Shown one piece after another: positions 25,063 to 33,244 of a stretch of 64,000 nucleotides of DNA (its first letter is position 1; every line of letters starts with the position of its first letter). Both the position numbers and the translations under genes were made by a program. Source of the stretch: JBOGVZ01 sp050692985 (GTDB lineage Bacteria > Actinomycetota > UBA4738 > CALAEC01); assembly GCA_050692985.1 (NCBI GenBank), contig JBOGVZ010000043.1, positions 15,561 to 79,560 of the forward strand. The letters run 5' to 3'. The notes under the pieces are model-generated. The model was not told the origin of the DNA, made no database searches, and saw only the letters and a list, made by a program, of their open reading frames with translations.

Positions 25063-25863
25063 GTGCCCCCCACCTCCACGGCCTCGTTCGTGCGATCGGA
25101 TGGCGCGCGCCTGGCGTTCGACGTCGTCGGAGAGGGGGAGCCGGTCGCGGTGGTCGGTCACGGCCTGACCGGCAGCCGCAGGGACTTCGCACTGCTGGCC
25201 CCCTTCATGCCCGGCACCACCGTCCTGTTCGACTTCCGCGGCCACGGCGACAGCGAACGGCCGCCGGCCGGTGCCTACACGATGGACCACTTCGCCGGGG
25301 ATGTGGACCGCGTCGCGGCCGCGCACGGGGCCACCGCCGTGGTCGGCGTGTCGCTGGGCGGCGGGGCCACGCTCCGGTTGCTGACCCGCACGCCGGACCG
25401 GTTCGAGAGGCTGGTGTTCCTGCTCCCGGCCCGGCTGGAGCGCTCCGATGCCGCCCACCGCAGGCTGCTCCGGCTGGCCGCGCTCCTCGAGTCGCGCTCG
25501 GCGGACGAGGTGGCCGACGTGATCGTGGCCGAGGAGGACGCCATGGGGGTGTTCGACGGCGCCCCGGGGGCACGGGACCGCCGCCGGGCCGCCATCCTGG
25601 CGATGAATCGAGATGGCATCCCCCATGCGATCCGCGGGTGCATCGACGATCCGCCGATCCGCGACGCGACGCCCCTCGCCGGCGTGACCGCACCCGCGCT
25701 GGTCATCGGCCAAGAGGGGGATCCCGTCCACGATGCCGCGGTGGCCCGGGAGCTGGCCGGTTCCCTGCCCAACGCGGAGCTGGTGATGTTCGGGAGCCCC
25801 CGGGAGATGCTCGACCAGGTGATCCCCCTGACCCAGCGGGTGGCCGCGTTCCTGGCCGGCTAG
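25063..25863 (+). CDS. Alpha/beta-hydrolase-fold protein
   Basis: 266 residues with the alpha/beta hydrolase order: oxyanion GHGLTGSRRDF, the DFRGHGDSE turn, and the nucleophile elbow GVSLGGG (Ser near 97). The acid is likely in VIGQEGDPVHD. The expected catalytic His loop after the last strand reads VMFGSPREML with no His, so catalysis may be altered or use the His of PVHD. The start overlaps the -10 region of the agmatinase-like gene. Substrate unknown. Confidence 0.8.
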   Translation: MPPTSTASFVRSDGARLAFDVVGEGEPVAVVGHGLTGSRRDFALLAPFMPGTTVLFDFRGHGDSERPPAGAYTMDHFAGDVDRVAAAHGATAVVGVSLGGGATLRLLTRTPDRFERLVFLLPARLERSDAAHRRLLRLAALLESRSADEVADVIVAEEDAMGVFDGAPGARDRRRAAILAMNRDGIPHAIRGCIDDPPIRDATPLAGVTAPALVIGQEGDPVHDAAVARELAGSLPNAELVMFGSPREMLDQVIPLTQRVAAFLAG

Positions 25864-26221
25864 AGGTACAGGCCGGTGCCGGTGTCCTCCCGGTCGGTGG
25901 CCACCGCGTGGATCTCCCGCTCGCGGACGAGCAGGTACTCGTCGCCGCGGATCTCCACCTCGATCCCGGAGTCGGGCAGGAGCAGGACCTTGTCGCCCGC
26001 CTCCACGCTCCGGACGTTGGGGCCGACGGCCACGACCTCGCCCCACTGGCCGCGCTTGCTGACGGTGGAGGCGGTGGCCGGGATCAGCAGGCCGCCCTTG
26101 GAGCGGCGGTCCCCTTCCTCCTCGGGCGGCGAACCAGGACCCGGTCGGTCATCATCCGCACCGCCTGGGTGCCCTCGCCGGGCTCGATGCCGGTGACCGC
26201 CCGGACCCGACCGCTCGCCAT
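25860..26221 (-). pseudogene. groES: Co-chaperonin GroES-like gene with a one-base frameshift
   Basis: From ATG 26221 the frame gives MASGRVRAVTGIEP and reaches MMTDRVLVR; after base about 26130 the homology continues in another frame as PPEEEGDRRSKGGLLIPAT, VVAVGPNVRSVEAGDKVLLL and ends TGTGLYL, the usual C-terminus of actinobacterial GroES-like proteins. The total of 362 nt is one base short of 121 codons. Either one base is missing from the assembly or the gene is broken. No groEL is beside it. A TATCCT element lies 9 nt before the ATG. The product would be the lid of the GroEL chaperonin. Confidence 0.75.
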
Positions 26222-26263
26222 GGCGTCCCAAGGATACGACGCCATGCGGGGCGGCAGCGCGGG

Positions 26264-26269
26264 TAAGGT
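26264..26269 (+). promoter_or_regulatory. -10 element (TAAGGT) of methyltransferase gene
   Basis: TAAGGT ends 8 nt before the GTG at 26278, no ribosome binding site. Confidence 0.45.
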
Positions 26270-26277
26270 ATCCGGCC

Positions 26278-27156
26278 GTGACCCCCGCGACGACCGCCCG
26301 CGAGCTGCTTGAGGAAGCGGAGGAGCGGCTCCGCCGCTCCCCGGCCATCGAGCACTGGCCGGCCCAGCGCGAGCGGTGGGACTCGGAGCAGCTCCTGTCG
26401 TTCGTGCTGGGCCTTGACGAGGAGGAGGCTCCCGACCCCGATGAGGTGGTGGACGCCCGCCGGGCCGGGCGGTTCCGGGAGCTGGTGCGGCGCCGGGCCG
26501 GCGGCGAGCCGCTGGCCCACGTCTTCGGGTGGATGACGTTCCGGGGGCTGCGGCTCTCGGTGGGTCCCGAGGCGTTCGTCCCTCGCCAGTCCTCGGAGTT
26601 CATGGTGGAGCAGGCGCTGCGGCGGCTCCGGGGCCGGCGCCGGCCGGTGGCCGTGGACCTGGCCACGGGCGTCGGGCCGGTGGCCCTGGCCGTGTCCCAC
26701 GCGCTCCGGCGGGCCCAGGTGCACGCCACCGACCTGTCGGCGCTGGCCCTCCGCCTGGCCCGTCGCAACGCCCGGGACCTGCGGCTGCGCAACGTCGTGT
26801 TCCACCGCGGCGACCTGTTCGGGGCGCTGCCGGGCCGGCTGCGGGGGACCGTCGACGTGATCACCATCCACCCCCCGTACGTGCCGCCCGACGAGGTCGC
26901 CGACCTCCCCCTAGAGATCCGGGGCTTCGAGCCCGAGAGCACGCTCACCGACTTCTCGCCTCACGGCCTGGGGCTGGCGGAGCGGGCCGCGGTCGAGGCT
27001 CGGGCGTGGCTGCGTCCCGGTGGCTGGCTGTTGGTCGAGGTCAGCCCCGACCGGGCCCGCTCGGTCCGGGGACTCCTGGTGCGGGCGGGCTACCGGCAGG
27101 TCCGCAGCACGATCGGGTGGCCCCAGGTCACCCGGGTGATCGTGGGCCGCTCCTAG
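26278..27156 (+). CDS. PrmC/HemK-like SAM-dependent methyltransferase with HPPY in place of NPPY
   Basis: 292 residues. N-terminal helical domain (about 1-85) as in PrmC, then a Rossmann methyltransferase with AdoMet motif VDLATGVGPVALA (about 126-138) and the acidic HATDLS. The catalytic NPPY loop that clamps the glutamine amide reads HPPYVPP (198-204), followed by the PrmC-like LEIRGFEPESTL. Asn to His should change or abolish glutamine methylation of release factors, so this is probably a paralogue with another substrate. The end overlaps the GNAT gene by 4 nt. Confidence 0.75.
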   Translation: MTPATTARELLEEAEERLRRSPAIEHWPAQRERWDSEQLLSFVLGLDEEEAPDPDEVVDARRAGRFRELVRRRAGGEPLAHVFGWMTFRGLRLSVGPEAFVPRQSSEFMVEQALRRLRGRRRPVAVDLATGVGPVALAVSHALRRAQVHATDLSALALRLARRNARDLRLRNVVFHRGDLFGALPGRLRGTVDVITIHPPYVPPDEVADLPLEIRGFEPESTLTDFSPHGLGLAERAAVEARAWLRPGGWLLVEVSPDRARSVRGLLVRAGYRQVRSTIGWPQVTRVIVGRS

Positions 27157-27650
27157 CCTCCGTCCGGTGGGGCGGGGGGCCAGGGCTCGCCGGTGAGGCT
27201 CTTGGTGAAGCCCTTGCCGGCGTCGGTCCATCCCTCGCGGAGGTAGAACGCATGGGCCCGGGTGCGCCACGTGGCGGACTCCAGCGATATCCCCCAGCAG
27301 CCTCGCTCCCGGGCCAGCTCTTCGGCCCGACAGAGGAGCGCCCTTCCCACCCCGCGGCTGCGGTCGGCCTCGGCCACCACGAGGTCGGGGATCCACGCCT
27401 GGGGCCGGTCGAAGTTCAGCCGGGTCCGGTACTCAATGTCCACGAACCCCACCACGCGGCCGTTCACCTCGGCCACCAGAGCCTCCTCGTCCGGGCGCTC
27501 GAGGTATCCGAGGAACACCCCCTTGAGCGTGGGTTCCTCGACCCGCCCGAGCGCTTCCGGCCGGCCCAGCTCGGCCAGGAGCGCGGCCACCGCCGGCCAG
27601 TCCTCCGCCGTGGCCTCGCGGACCCGGGCCTCGCGTGGCGCCGCCTCCAC
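27153..27650 (-). CDS. GNAT-family N-acetyltransferase
   Basis: 165-residue GNAT. N-terminal VREATAEDWPAVAALLAEL, central VDIEYRTRLN, and the acetyl-CoA pyrophosphate loop RSRGVGRALLCRAEELARERGC, then the C-terminal FYLREGWTDAGKGF typical for small-molecule or protein acetyltransferases. A TACTCT -10 lies 10 nt upstream, sharing bases with the divergent promoter of the acyl-CoA synthetase. Acceptor unknown. Confidence 0.88.
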   Translation of the reverse strand: MEAAPREARVREATAEDWPAVAALLAELGRPEALGRVEEPTLKGVFLGYLERPDEEALVAEVNGRVVGFVDIEYRTRLNFDRPQAWIPDLVVAEADRSRGVGRALLCRAEELARERGCWGISLESATWRTRAHAFYLREGWTDAGKGFTKSLTGEPWPPAPPDGG

Positions 27651-27659
27651 CAGGGCTCC

Positions 27660-27666
27660 TAGAGTA
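27660..27666. promoter_or_regulatory. Shared divergent -10 element (TAGAGTA)
   Basis: Seven bases read as TAGAGT on the plus strand (27660-27665, 6 nt before GTG 27672) and TACTCT on the minus strand (27666-27661, 10 nt before GTG 27650). One near-palindromic box may serve both genes. Confidence 0.5.
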
Positions 27667-27671
27667 GTGCC

Positions 27672-29186
27672 GTGGCCGCAGGCCGCTACAACCTCGCCCG
27701 CCTGGCCGACGAGGCCTTCGAGCGACACGGCGACTTCGAGTCGCTGTTCTTCGAGGGCCGGTGGTTCGGCACCGGTGAGCTGCGGGAGCGGGTCCACCGC
27801 CTGGGCACGGGGCTCCGGGAGCTCGGCATCGAGCCCGGCGACCGCGTTGTGGTGATGATGGCCAACTGCCCCGAGGTGGGCATCGCCTACCAGGCCCTGT
27901 GGCGTGCCGGGGCGGTCATCACACCGGCGGTCTTCCTGCTGCCGCCCGAGGAGCTGCGGCACATCCTGGAGGATGCGGAGCCCCGGGCGGTGATCACCAC
28001 GCCGGAGTTCCTCCCCACGGTGCGGGCCGCCGCGGAAGGGGTCGAGTCGGTGAAGTGGCTGGTGAGCACGGGCCCCGAGCAGGACGGGGCGCTGTCGCTG
28101 GAGTCCCTGGAGGGTTCCGAGCCCGGTGAGATCGTCCCCCGTGATGACGGCGACCTGGCCGCGATCATGTACACGGGCGGCACCACCGGACGGGCCAAGG
28201 GCGTGATGCTGTCGCATGAGAACCTGTGGTTCTCGGCCAGGGGCGCCCAGGAGGCGTCCCACGTCGAGGGCGTCAACCGCACGATCACGTCGCTTCCCCT
28301 TTCGCACGGCTACGGGCTGATGGTCTCGGTAGCCGGCCTGCACGTCCCCGAGCGCGGCCACGCGGTGCTGATGCGGTGGTTCGAGCCCCAGGGGTGGGTG
28401 GACCTCGTCGAGGAGCACGGGATCCACCGCGGGATCGCCGTGCCCACCATGCTCCAGCTCCTGCTGGGGCTGGCGCTGGAGGACCGCGACCTGTCGTCGC
28501 TGCGGATCGTGAGCTGCGGGGCGGCGCCCCTGGCCGCCGAGGTGGCCCACGAGCTCGAGCGCCGGGTCCCCGGGGTGGAGATCCTGGAGGGCTACGGGCT
28601 CACCGAGTCGGCGGCGATCATGTCCGTCAACCCTCCGGGCCGGCGCAAGCTCGGCTCGGTGGGCCTGCCGCTCCCGGGGTACGAGATCGCGGTGGTCGAC
28701 GAGGATGACCGGCCCCTGCAACCCGGTGAGGTCGGCGAGGTGGTGTGCCGCGGCCGGGGGCTGATGCTCGGGTACTGGCGGTCACCCGGGGAGACCGAGC
28801 GGACCCTGCGGGGCGGGTGGCTCCACACCGGGGACCTGGGCCGCCTCGACCAGGACGGCTACCTGTGGATCGTGGACCGGATGAAGGATCTCATCATCCG
28901 CAGCGGGGTGAACGTGTTCCCCCGCGACGTCGAGGACGTGCTCGTCGAGCACCCCGCGGTCCAGACCGCCGGCGTGGTGGGCAGGCCGGACGACGTCCGG
29001 GGCGAGGAGATCGTGGCGTTCGTGTCCATCCACCCGGGAGCCGAGGCAACCTCCGATCAGCTCGTGGCGTTCGCCAGGGGGCGCCTGTCCGCCCACTCCT
29101 ATCCTCGCGAGGTGCGGATCCTGCCCACCGTGCCGGTCACCCCGATCGGCAAGGTCGACCGTAAGGCCCTGCGCGCGATGCTGTAG
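27672..29186 (+). CDS. AMP-binding acyl-CoA synthetase/ligase
   Basis: 504-residue ANL-superfamily enzyme activating a carboxylic acid as acyl-AMP, then acyl-CoA. Motifs: P-loop-like YTGGTTGRAKGVML, EGYGLTESAA, HTGDLGRLDQDGYL and the C-terminal hinge RSGVNVFPRDVEDVL with catalytic Lys in GKVDRKALR. Medium- to long-chain fatty acids or aromatic acids are possible substrates. Supports the idea that this region handles organic-acid catabolism. Confidence 0.9.
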   Translation: MAAGRYNLARLADEAFERHGDFESLFFEGRWFGTGELRERVHRLGTGLRELGIEPGDRVVVMMANCPEVGIAYQALWRAGAVITPAVFLLPPEELRHILEDAEPRAVITTPEFLPTVRAAAEGVESVKWLVSTGPEQDGALSLESLEGSEPGEIVPRDDGDLAAIMYTGGTTGRAKGVMLSHENLWFSARGAQEASHVEGVNRTITSLPLSHGYGLMVSVAGLHVPERGHAVLMRWFEPQGWVDLVEEHGIHRGIAVPTMLQLLLGLALEDRDLSSLRIVSCGAAPLAAEVAHELERRVPGVEILEGYGLTESAAIMSVNPPGRRKLGSVGLPLPGYEIAVVDEDDRPLQPGEVGEVVCRGRGLMLGYWRSPGETERTLRGGWLHTGDLGRLDQDGYLWIVDRMKDLIIRSGVNVFPRDVEDVLVEHPAVQTAGVVGRPDDVRGEEIVAFVSIHPGAEATSDQLVAFARGRLSAHSYPREVRILPTVPVTPIGKVDRKALRAML

Positions 29187-29199
29187 GTTCGTCGGCTCC

Positions 29200-29415
29200 T
29201 CACCCGGCGGCCATCCCCTCCAGGTACAACACGGGATGCTCGGGGTCCCACCACAGCTCCAGGTACCTCCGGCGGTGGGCCTCCTCCGCCTCCCTCGTCG
29301 TGGCCCGCCGATGACGCTGGGCCTCCCGCCACAGCGAGGCGGGACGAAGCGTGGCACCCCGGCGGACCCAGTGGTCCTCCGTTCCGCGGTGACGAACCGG
29401 GTGAGGGGACGGAGC
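29200..29415 (-). pseudogene. Possible remnant of a DUF222/13E12-type HNH protein
   Basis: One minus-strand frame ending at TGA 29200 reads DHWVRRGATLRPASLWRE and EAHRRRYLELWWDPEHPV then LYLEGMAAG, which resembles the DUF222 region of actinobacterial HNH endonuclease-like repeats. No start codon fits and the HNH half is missing. It sits between the acyl-CoA synthetase and the metallo-beta-lactamase gene. Low confidence. Confidence 0.3.
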
Positions 29416-29418
29416 TCC

Positions 29419-30636
29419 TCACCCTGGCTGTGGCGAGATGGCCCGGAACAGGTTCCTGGCCATGAGGGAGGGCTCGGTGGCGGCGCGGCGGTCCAGGACG
29501 GACGCCCGGACGGCCCGCACCTCATCGTCGTCCGGGGCGGCCAGCCAGGCCCACTCCGCCAGGTGCCCGGCCAGGCGGAGGTCGCCGGCCTCGGCCACCT
29601 CCCGGGCGCGGCGAGCCAGCGCACCGGCGCCCCCGGCCAGCGAGGCCACCTCGGCGGCCACCGCCGCGTCCGGGGCCGGCTTCAGCGACGCCGGGTCCCC
29701 GTCCCACCACCCGCCCTCCAGCCTCCACACGGTGCGAACGGCGAACTCGGGGTCGTCGTACACCGGCCAGAGGTAGGGCCGCTCCAACAGCCGCTCCGGC
29801 ACCCGCACGCGCTCCAGGATCTCGCCGAGCGGGCGGCCCTCGTTCATCAGGCGCACGGTCTGGCCGGACACGATCTCCAGCGCCTCGGCCGTCTCCTCCA
29901 GCGCCCGCCGCACCCGGCCCGCTCCCAGGATCGGCCACCCGTGGCCGGGCAGGAGCACCTCCGCCCCCAACCCGGCCATCTCCCGGAGCGCCGCCGCCCA
30001 CTCGGCCGGGTAGCGCTGGACCTTCTGGGGGTTCCCGGCGTTGGGGAAGGCCCAGATGAACAGGTCGCCGGTGCACAGCACCCCTCGGTCGGGAGCCCAC
30101 ACCCAGGTGGCGTCGTCGGTCTCGCCGCGGGCGTGCCGCAGCTCGAGCCCCGACACCTCGAGCCGGTGGCGGTACGTCTCGTCGAGCGCCGGGTACTCGG
30201 TGGGCCACGATAGCCCCGGGACCCCGAACTGCCGGGCGTTGACGGCGGCGTTGTACCCGGCCGTGCGCCGGTAGCGGTCGAACCGCCGGGCCACGTCCTC
30301 GTGGGCCACGACCCGGGGCCGGGTTCCCTCCGCCTCGAACGGGCCCAACCCCAGCACGTGGTCGACGTGGCCGTGGGTCAGCACCACCGTCCGCACGGGC
30401 TCCTCGGACCAGGCCCGCACCCGCTGGTGCACCTGGGCGGCGGTCATGGCGCTGCCGGCATCCACCAGCACCAGGCCGTCGTCCGCACGCACGGCGGTGA
30501 CGTTGCCGAAGGCCCGCACGAACAGGACGCCGGCCCCCACCTCGGCCGCGTCGACCTCGCCGAACAGGGGATGGTGCTCCTCGGTGGAGGCCTGGCCGCG
30601 CCACAGGCGCTCGGCCAGGTCGAGGAGGTCAGCCAC
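29419..30636 (-). CDS. Metallo-beta-lactamase-fold hydrolase with alkyl-sulfatase-like C-terminal region
   Basis: 405 residues. The N-terminal 230 form an MBL fold with THGHVDHVLG zinc motif, DLFIWAFPNAGNPQK and PGHGWPI. Residues about 290-400 are helical and resemble the dimerisation domain of alkyl sulfatases (YLWPVYDDPEF, LAEWAWLAAPDDDEV), so hydrolysis of a sulfate or related ester is likely. Its start overlaps the livF stop by 8 nt, making it the last gene of the Liv-type operon. Confidence 0.82.
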   Translation of the reverse strand: MADLLDLAERLWRGQASTEEHHPLFGEVDAAEVGAGVLFVRAFGNVTAVRADDGLVLVDAGSAMTAAQVHQRVRAWSEEPVRTVVLTHGHVDHVLGLGPFEAEGTRPRVVAHEDVARRFDRYRRTAGYNAAVNARQFGVPGLSWPTEYPALDETYRHRLEVSGLELRHARGETDDATWVWAPDRGVLCTGDLFIWAFPNAGNPQKVQRYPAEWAAALREMAGLGAEVLLPGHGWPILGAGRVRRALEETAEALEIVSGQTVRLMNEGRPLGEILERVRVPERLLERPYLWPVYDDPEFAVRTVWRLEGGWWDGDPASLKPAPDAAVAAEVASLAGGAGALARRAREVAEAGDLRLAGHLAEWAWLAAPDDDEVRAVRASVLDRRAATEPSLMARNLFRAISPQPG

Positions 30637-31369
30637 GCGTGCGGCCCGCGGCGGCGGTCTCGCCGCGGAGGAACACGGAGCGCAGGAGGTCGTCCCGGCC
30701 CCGGAGGTCCTCGGCCGGGCCGGAGAACCGGATCTCCCCCCGCTCGATGAAGTACGCCCGGGAGGCGACGTCGAGCGCCATGTCGACGTGCTGATCGACC
30801 AGCAGCACGGCCACCCCCTCGGCGTTCAGCCGCCGCACGGTCTCCAGGAGCTCCTCCACCACCACCGGGGCCAGTCCCAGCGACAGCTCGTCGATCAGCA
30901 GCAGCCGGGGCTGCATCACGAAGGACTTGGCCAGCGTGAGCATCTGCTGCTGGCCCCCCGACAGGGTCCCGGCCACCTGGCGCCCCCGCTCCCGGAGCAC
31001 CGGGAACAGCTCGTAGACGCGGTCGATGGCCTGGCGACGGAGGGCCTTGTTCCGGCCGTACAGGAACCCGCCCATGTCCAGGTTCTCCTCCACCGTCATC
31101 CCGGGGAACACCCCCCGGCCCCCGGGCATCTGCACCACGCCGCGGCGGACGACCGTGGCCGGGCGCAGTCCCAGCAGCGAGTGGCCGTCCCAGGTGACGG
31201 TCCCGGCGGTGGGCGGCACCACGCCCGAGATGGCCCGCAGGATCGTGGTCTTCCCGGCGCCGTTCGTGCCGAGCAGGCCCACGATCTCCCCTTCGGCCAC
31301 CTCGAGGTCGATGCCGAACAGGACCTGGATGGGTCCGTAGAAGGCCTCGACGCCCTCAAGCCGAAGCAC
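30629..31369 (-). CDS. livF: ABC transporter ATP-binding protein, LivF type
   Basis: 246-residue ATPase of the hydrophobic-amino-acid uptake family. Walker A GTNGAGKTT, signature LSGGQQQML, Walker B LLLIDELSLGLAP, H-loop LLVDQHVD. It overlaps livG by 14 nt. With LivG it should power the LivH/LivM channel. The substrate, from the divergent SBP, may not be a branched-chain amino acid. Confidence 0.92.
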   Translation of the reverse strand: MLRLEGVEAFYGPIQVLFGIDLEVAEGEIVGLLGTNGAGKTTILRAISGVVPPTAGTVTWDGHSLLGLRPATVVRRGVVQMPGGRGVFPGMTVEENLDMGGFLYGRNKALRRQAIDRVYELFPVLRERGRQVAGTLSGGQQQMLTLAKSFVMQPRLLLIDELSLGLAPVVVEELLETVRRLNAEGVAVLLVDQHVDMALDVASRAYFIERGEIRFSGPAEDLRGRDDLLRSVFLRGETAAAGRTRG

Positions 31370-32144
31370 CGGCCTCCCTCCTGGTCCGGCCGAGGTAGGA
31401 CTCCAGCACCCGGTCGTCCGACGTGACCTCGTCGGGCGGGCCCTGGGCGATGACCGCCCCGAAGTCCATGGCGTACAGGCGCTCCGCCACCGACAGCAGC
31501 AGGCTCATGTCGTGCTCGATCAGCACCAGGGCGCAGCCCCGCTCGTCGCGGATCCGACGCAGCAGCGGTCCCAGCGACTCGACCTCCTTCTGGGCGATGC
31601 CCGACGCGGGCTCGTCGAGCAGCAACACCTTGGGATCCAGGGCTAGCACGGACGCCAGCTCCAGGAACCGGAGCGTCCCGTAGGACAGCTCGCCGGGCCG
31701 GGCGTCCCGCCACGGCCGGAGGTCGATGAGGTCCAGCATCGCGTCGGCTCGCCGGCGAGCCTCCCGCTCGTCGCGGCGGAACCCCGGGAGCCGCAGCATC
31801 GCGGCGAACGACCCCGACGAAAGGTGGCGGTGCTGGGACACCAGCAGGTTCTCGTACACCGTGAGGCTGCGGAACAGCCGCACGTGCTGGAACGTGCGGC
31901 CGATCCCGGCCTGGACCCGCTCGTAGGGGAGGAGGTGGCCGACCTCCTCCTCCTCCAGCAGGATGCGGCCGTGGTCCGGTGACAGGAACCCGCTGATCAC
32001 GTTGAACAGCGTGGTCTTGCCGGCCCCGTTCGGCCCCAGGATCCCCACGATCTCTCCGGGCTCGACCCGCACGTCCACCTCGTCGAGGGCGGTGATGCCG
32101 CCGAAGCGCTTCGACAGGTCGCGGGTCCGCAGGACGGGGTTCAC
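31356..32144 (-). CDS. livG: ABC transporter ATP-binding protein, LivG type
   Basis: 262 residues. Walker A GPNGAGKTT, the LivG-type insert with FQHVRLFRSLTVYENLLV, signature LSYGTLRFLELA and Walker B VLLLDEPASGIA. GTG start overlaps the livM stop (GTGA). Confidence 0.93.
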   Translation of the reverse strand: MNPVLRTRDLSKRFGGITALDEVDVRVEPGEIVGILGPNGAGKTTLFNVISGFLSPDHGRILLEEEEVGHLLPYERVQAGIGRTFQHVRLFRSLTVYENLLVSQHRHLSSGSFAAMLRLPGFRRDEREARRRADAMLDLIDLRPWRDARPGELSYGTLRFLELASVLALDPKVLLLDEPASGIAQKEVESLGPLLRRIRDERGCALVLIEHDMSLLLSVAERLYAMDFGAVIAQGPPDEVTSDDRVLESYLGRTRREAGASA

Positions 32145-33244
32145 GACAGCTCCACGAACAGCCAGGCCAGGCCGACGTTGACGGCGATGGCCCCCACCGC
32201 CAGGGACGTCCCCAGGGCCGGGCGCCGCCGGATCAGCTCCCACTGCATCCGGCCGATCTGCACCAGGCCGCCGGGGCGGAACCGGAGCAGCACGATCAGC
32301 AGAACGGAGGCGTAGATCCCGATGAACGCGAAGAAGAACACGGCCCCGCCGAAGATCTGCTGCTGGACCACGATCACCAGGGCCCCGAACAGCGCGCCCA
32401 GGGCCCGGTCGATCCCCCCGATGGCCACCAGCGTCACGAACAGGATCGAGGTGATCTGCACCGCCGGCGACCAGAACGCCGACGGTGATGCCGTCTGGAG
32501 CAGCCCGGCGAGCATGGCTCCGCCGAACCCGGCCAGCATGCCGCCGATCACCAGCGCCACCAGCTTCGTCTTGTACACGTTGATGCCCAGGGCCTGGGCC
32601 TCCACCTCGTTGTCCCTGACCGCGTACATGGCCCGGCCCAGCCGGGACGTCCGCAGGCCTTCGACCATCCACACCAGGACGCCCACCGCCACGACGCACA
32701 GAACGTAGAACTGGGCGTCGCCGGAGAAGTCGATCGGGCCGAGCACGGGCCGGGTCACCACCCACCCCGTGTCGCCGCCGGTGGCCGCGTCCCACCGGAA
32801 GAACGTCTCGCCCAGCACGTCGGCTGCGGTCAGCGTGGCGATGGCCAGGTACAGGCCCCGCAGTCGCACGGAGGCCGCCCCCACCACCGCCGCAACCGGC
32901 ACCGCGGCCAGCGCGGCCAGGGGCGCCGCCAGCCAGAAGGGCCACCCCCACGAGGCCATGGCCACCCCCGCGGTGATGGCCCCGATCCCCGTGAACGAGT
33001 AGGGCATCAGGGAGATCAGGCCGGCGTAACCGGTCACCACCACCACCGACAGCCCCACCACCGCGTACACGGCCACGTACTGCCCCACGAAGAACCCGAA
33101 GTCGCCGAACGGCATCGGGAACAGGGCGATCAGCGCCAGGGCGGCCAGCCCTCCGGCGCGGGCAGGGGTCAGGCGGCGAACCGCCGGCGGCGCCGGCGGC
33201 AGGAGCTCGGTGGGCGCACGCCGAACGGCGGCATCGGTGCTCAT
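32141..33244 (-). CDS. livM: Branched-chain amino-acid ABC permease, LivM type
   Basis: 367-residue inner-membrane permease with about nine helices and the LivM signature VRDNEVEAQALGINVYKTK for contact with the ATPase. Start ATG overlaps the livH stop (ATGA). Typical length. Confidence 0.92.
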   Translation of the reverse strand: MSTDAAVRRAPTELLPPAPPAVRRLTPARAGGLAALALIALFPMPFGDFGFFVGQYVAVYAVVGLSVVVVTGYAGLISLMPYSFTGIGAITAGVAMASWGWPFWLAAPLAALAAVPVAAVVGAASVRLRGLYLAIATLTAADVLGETFFRWDAATGGDTGWVVTRPVLGPIDFSGDAQFYVLCVVAVGVLVWMVEGLRTSRLGRAMYAVRDNEVEAQALGINVYKTKLVALVIGGMLAGFGGAMLAGLLQTASPSAFWSPAVQITSILFVTLVAIGGIDRALGALFGALVIVVQQQIFGGAVFFFAFIGIYASVLLIVLLRFRPGGLVQIGRMQWELIRRRPALGTSLAVGAIAVNVGLAWLFVELS

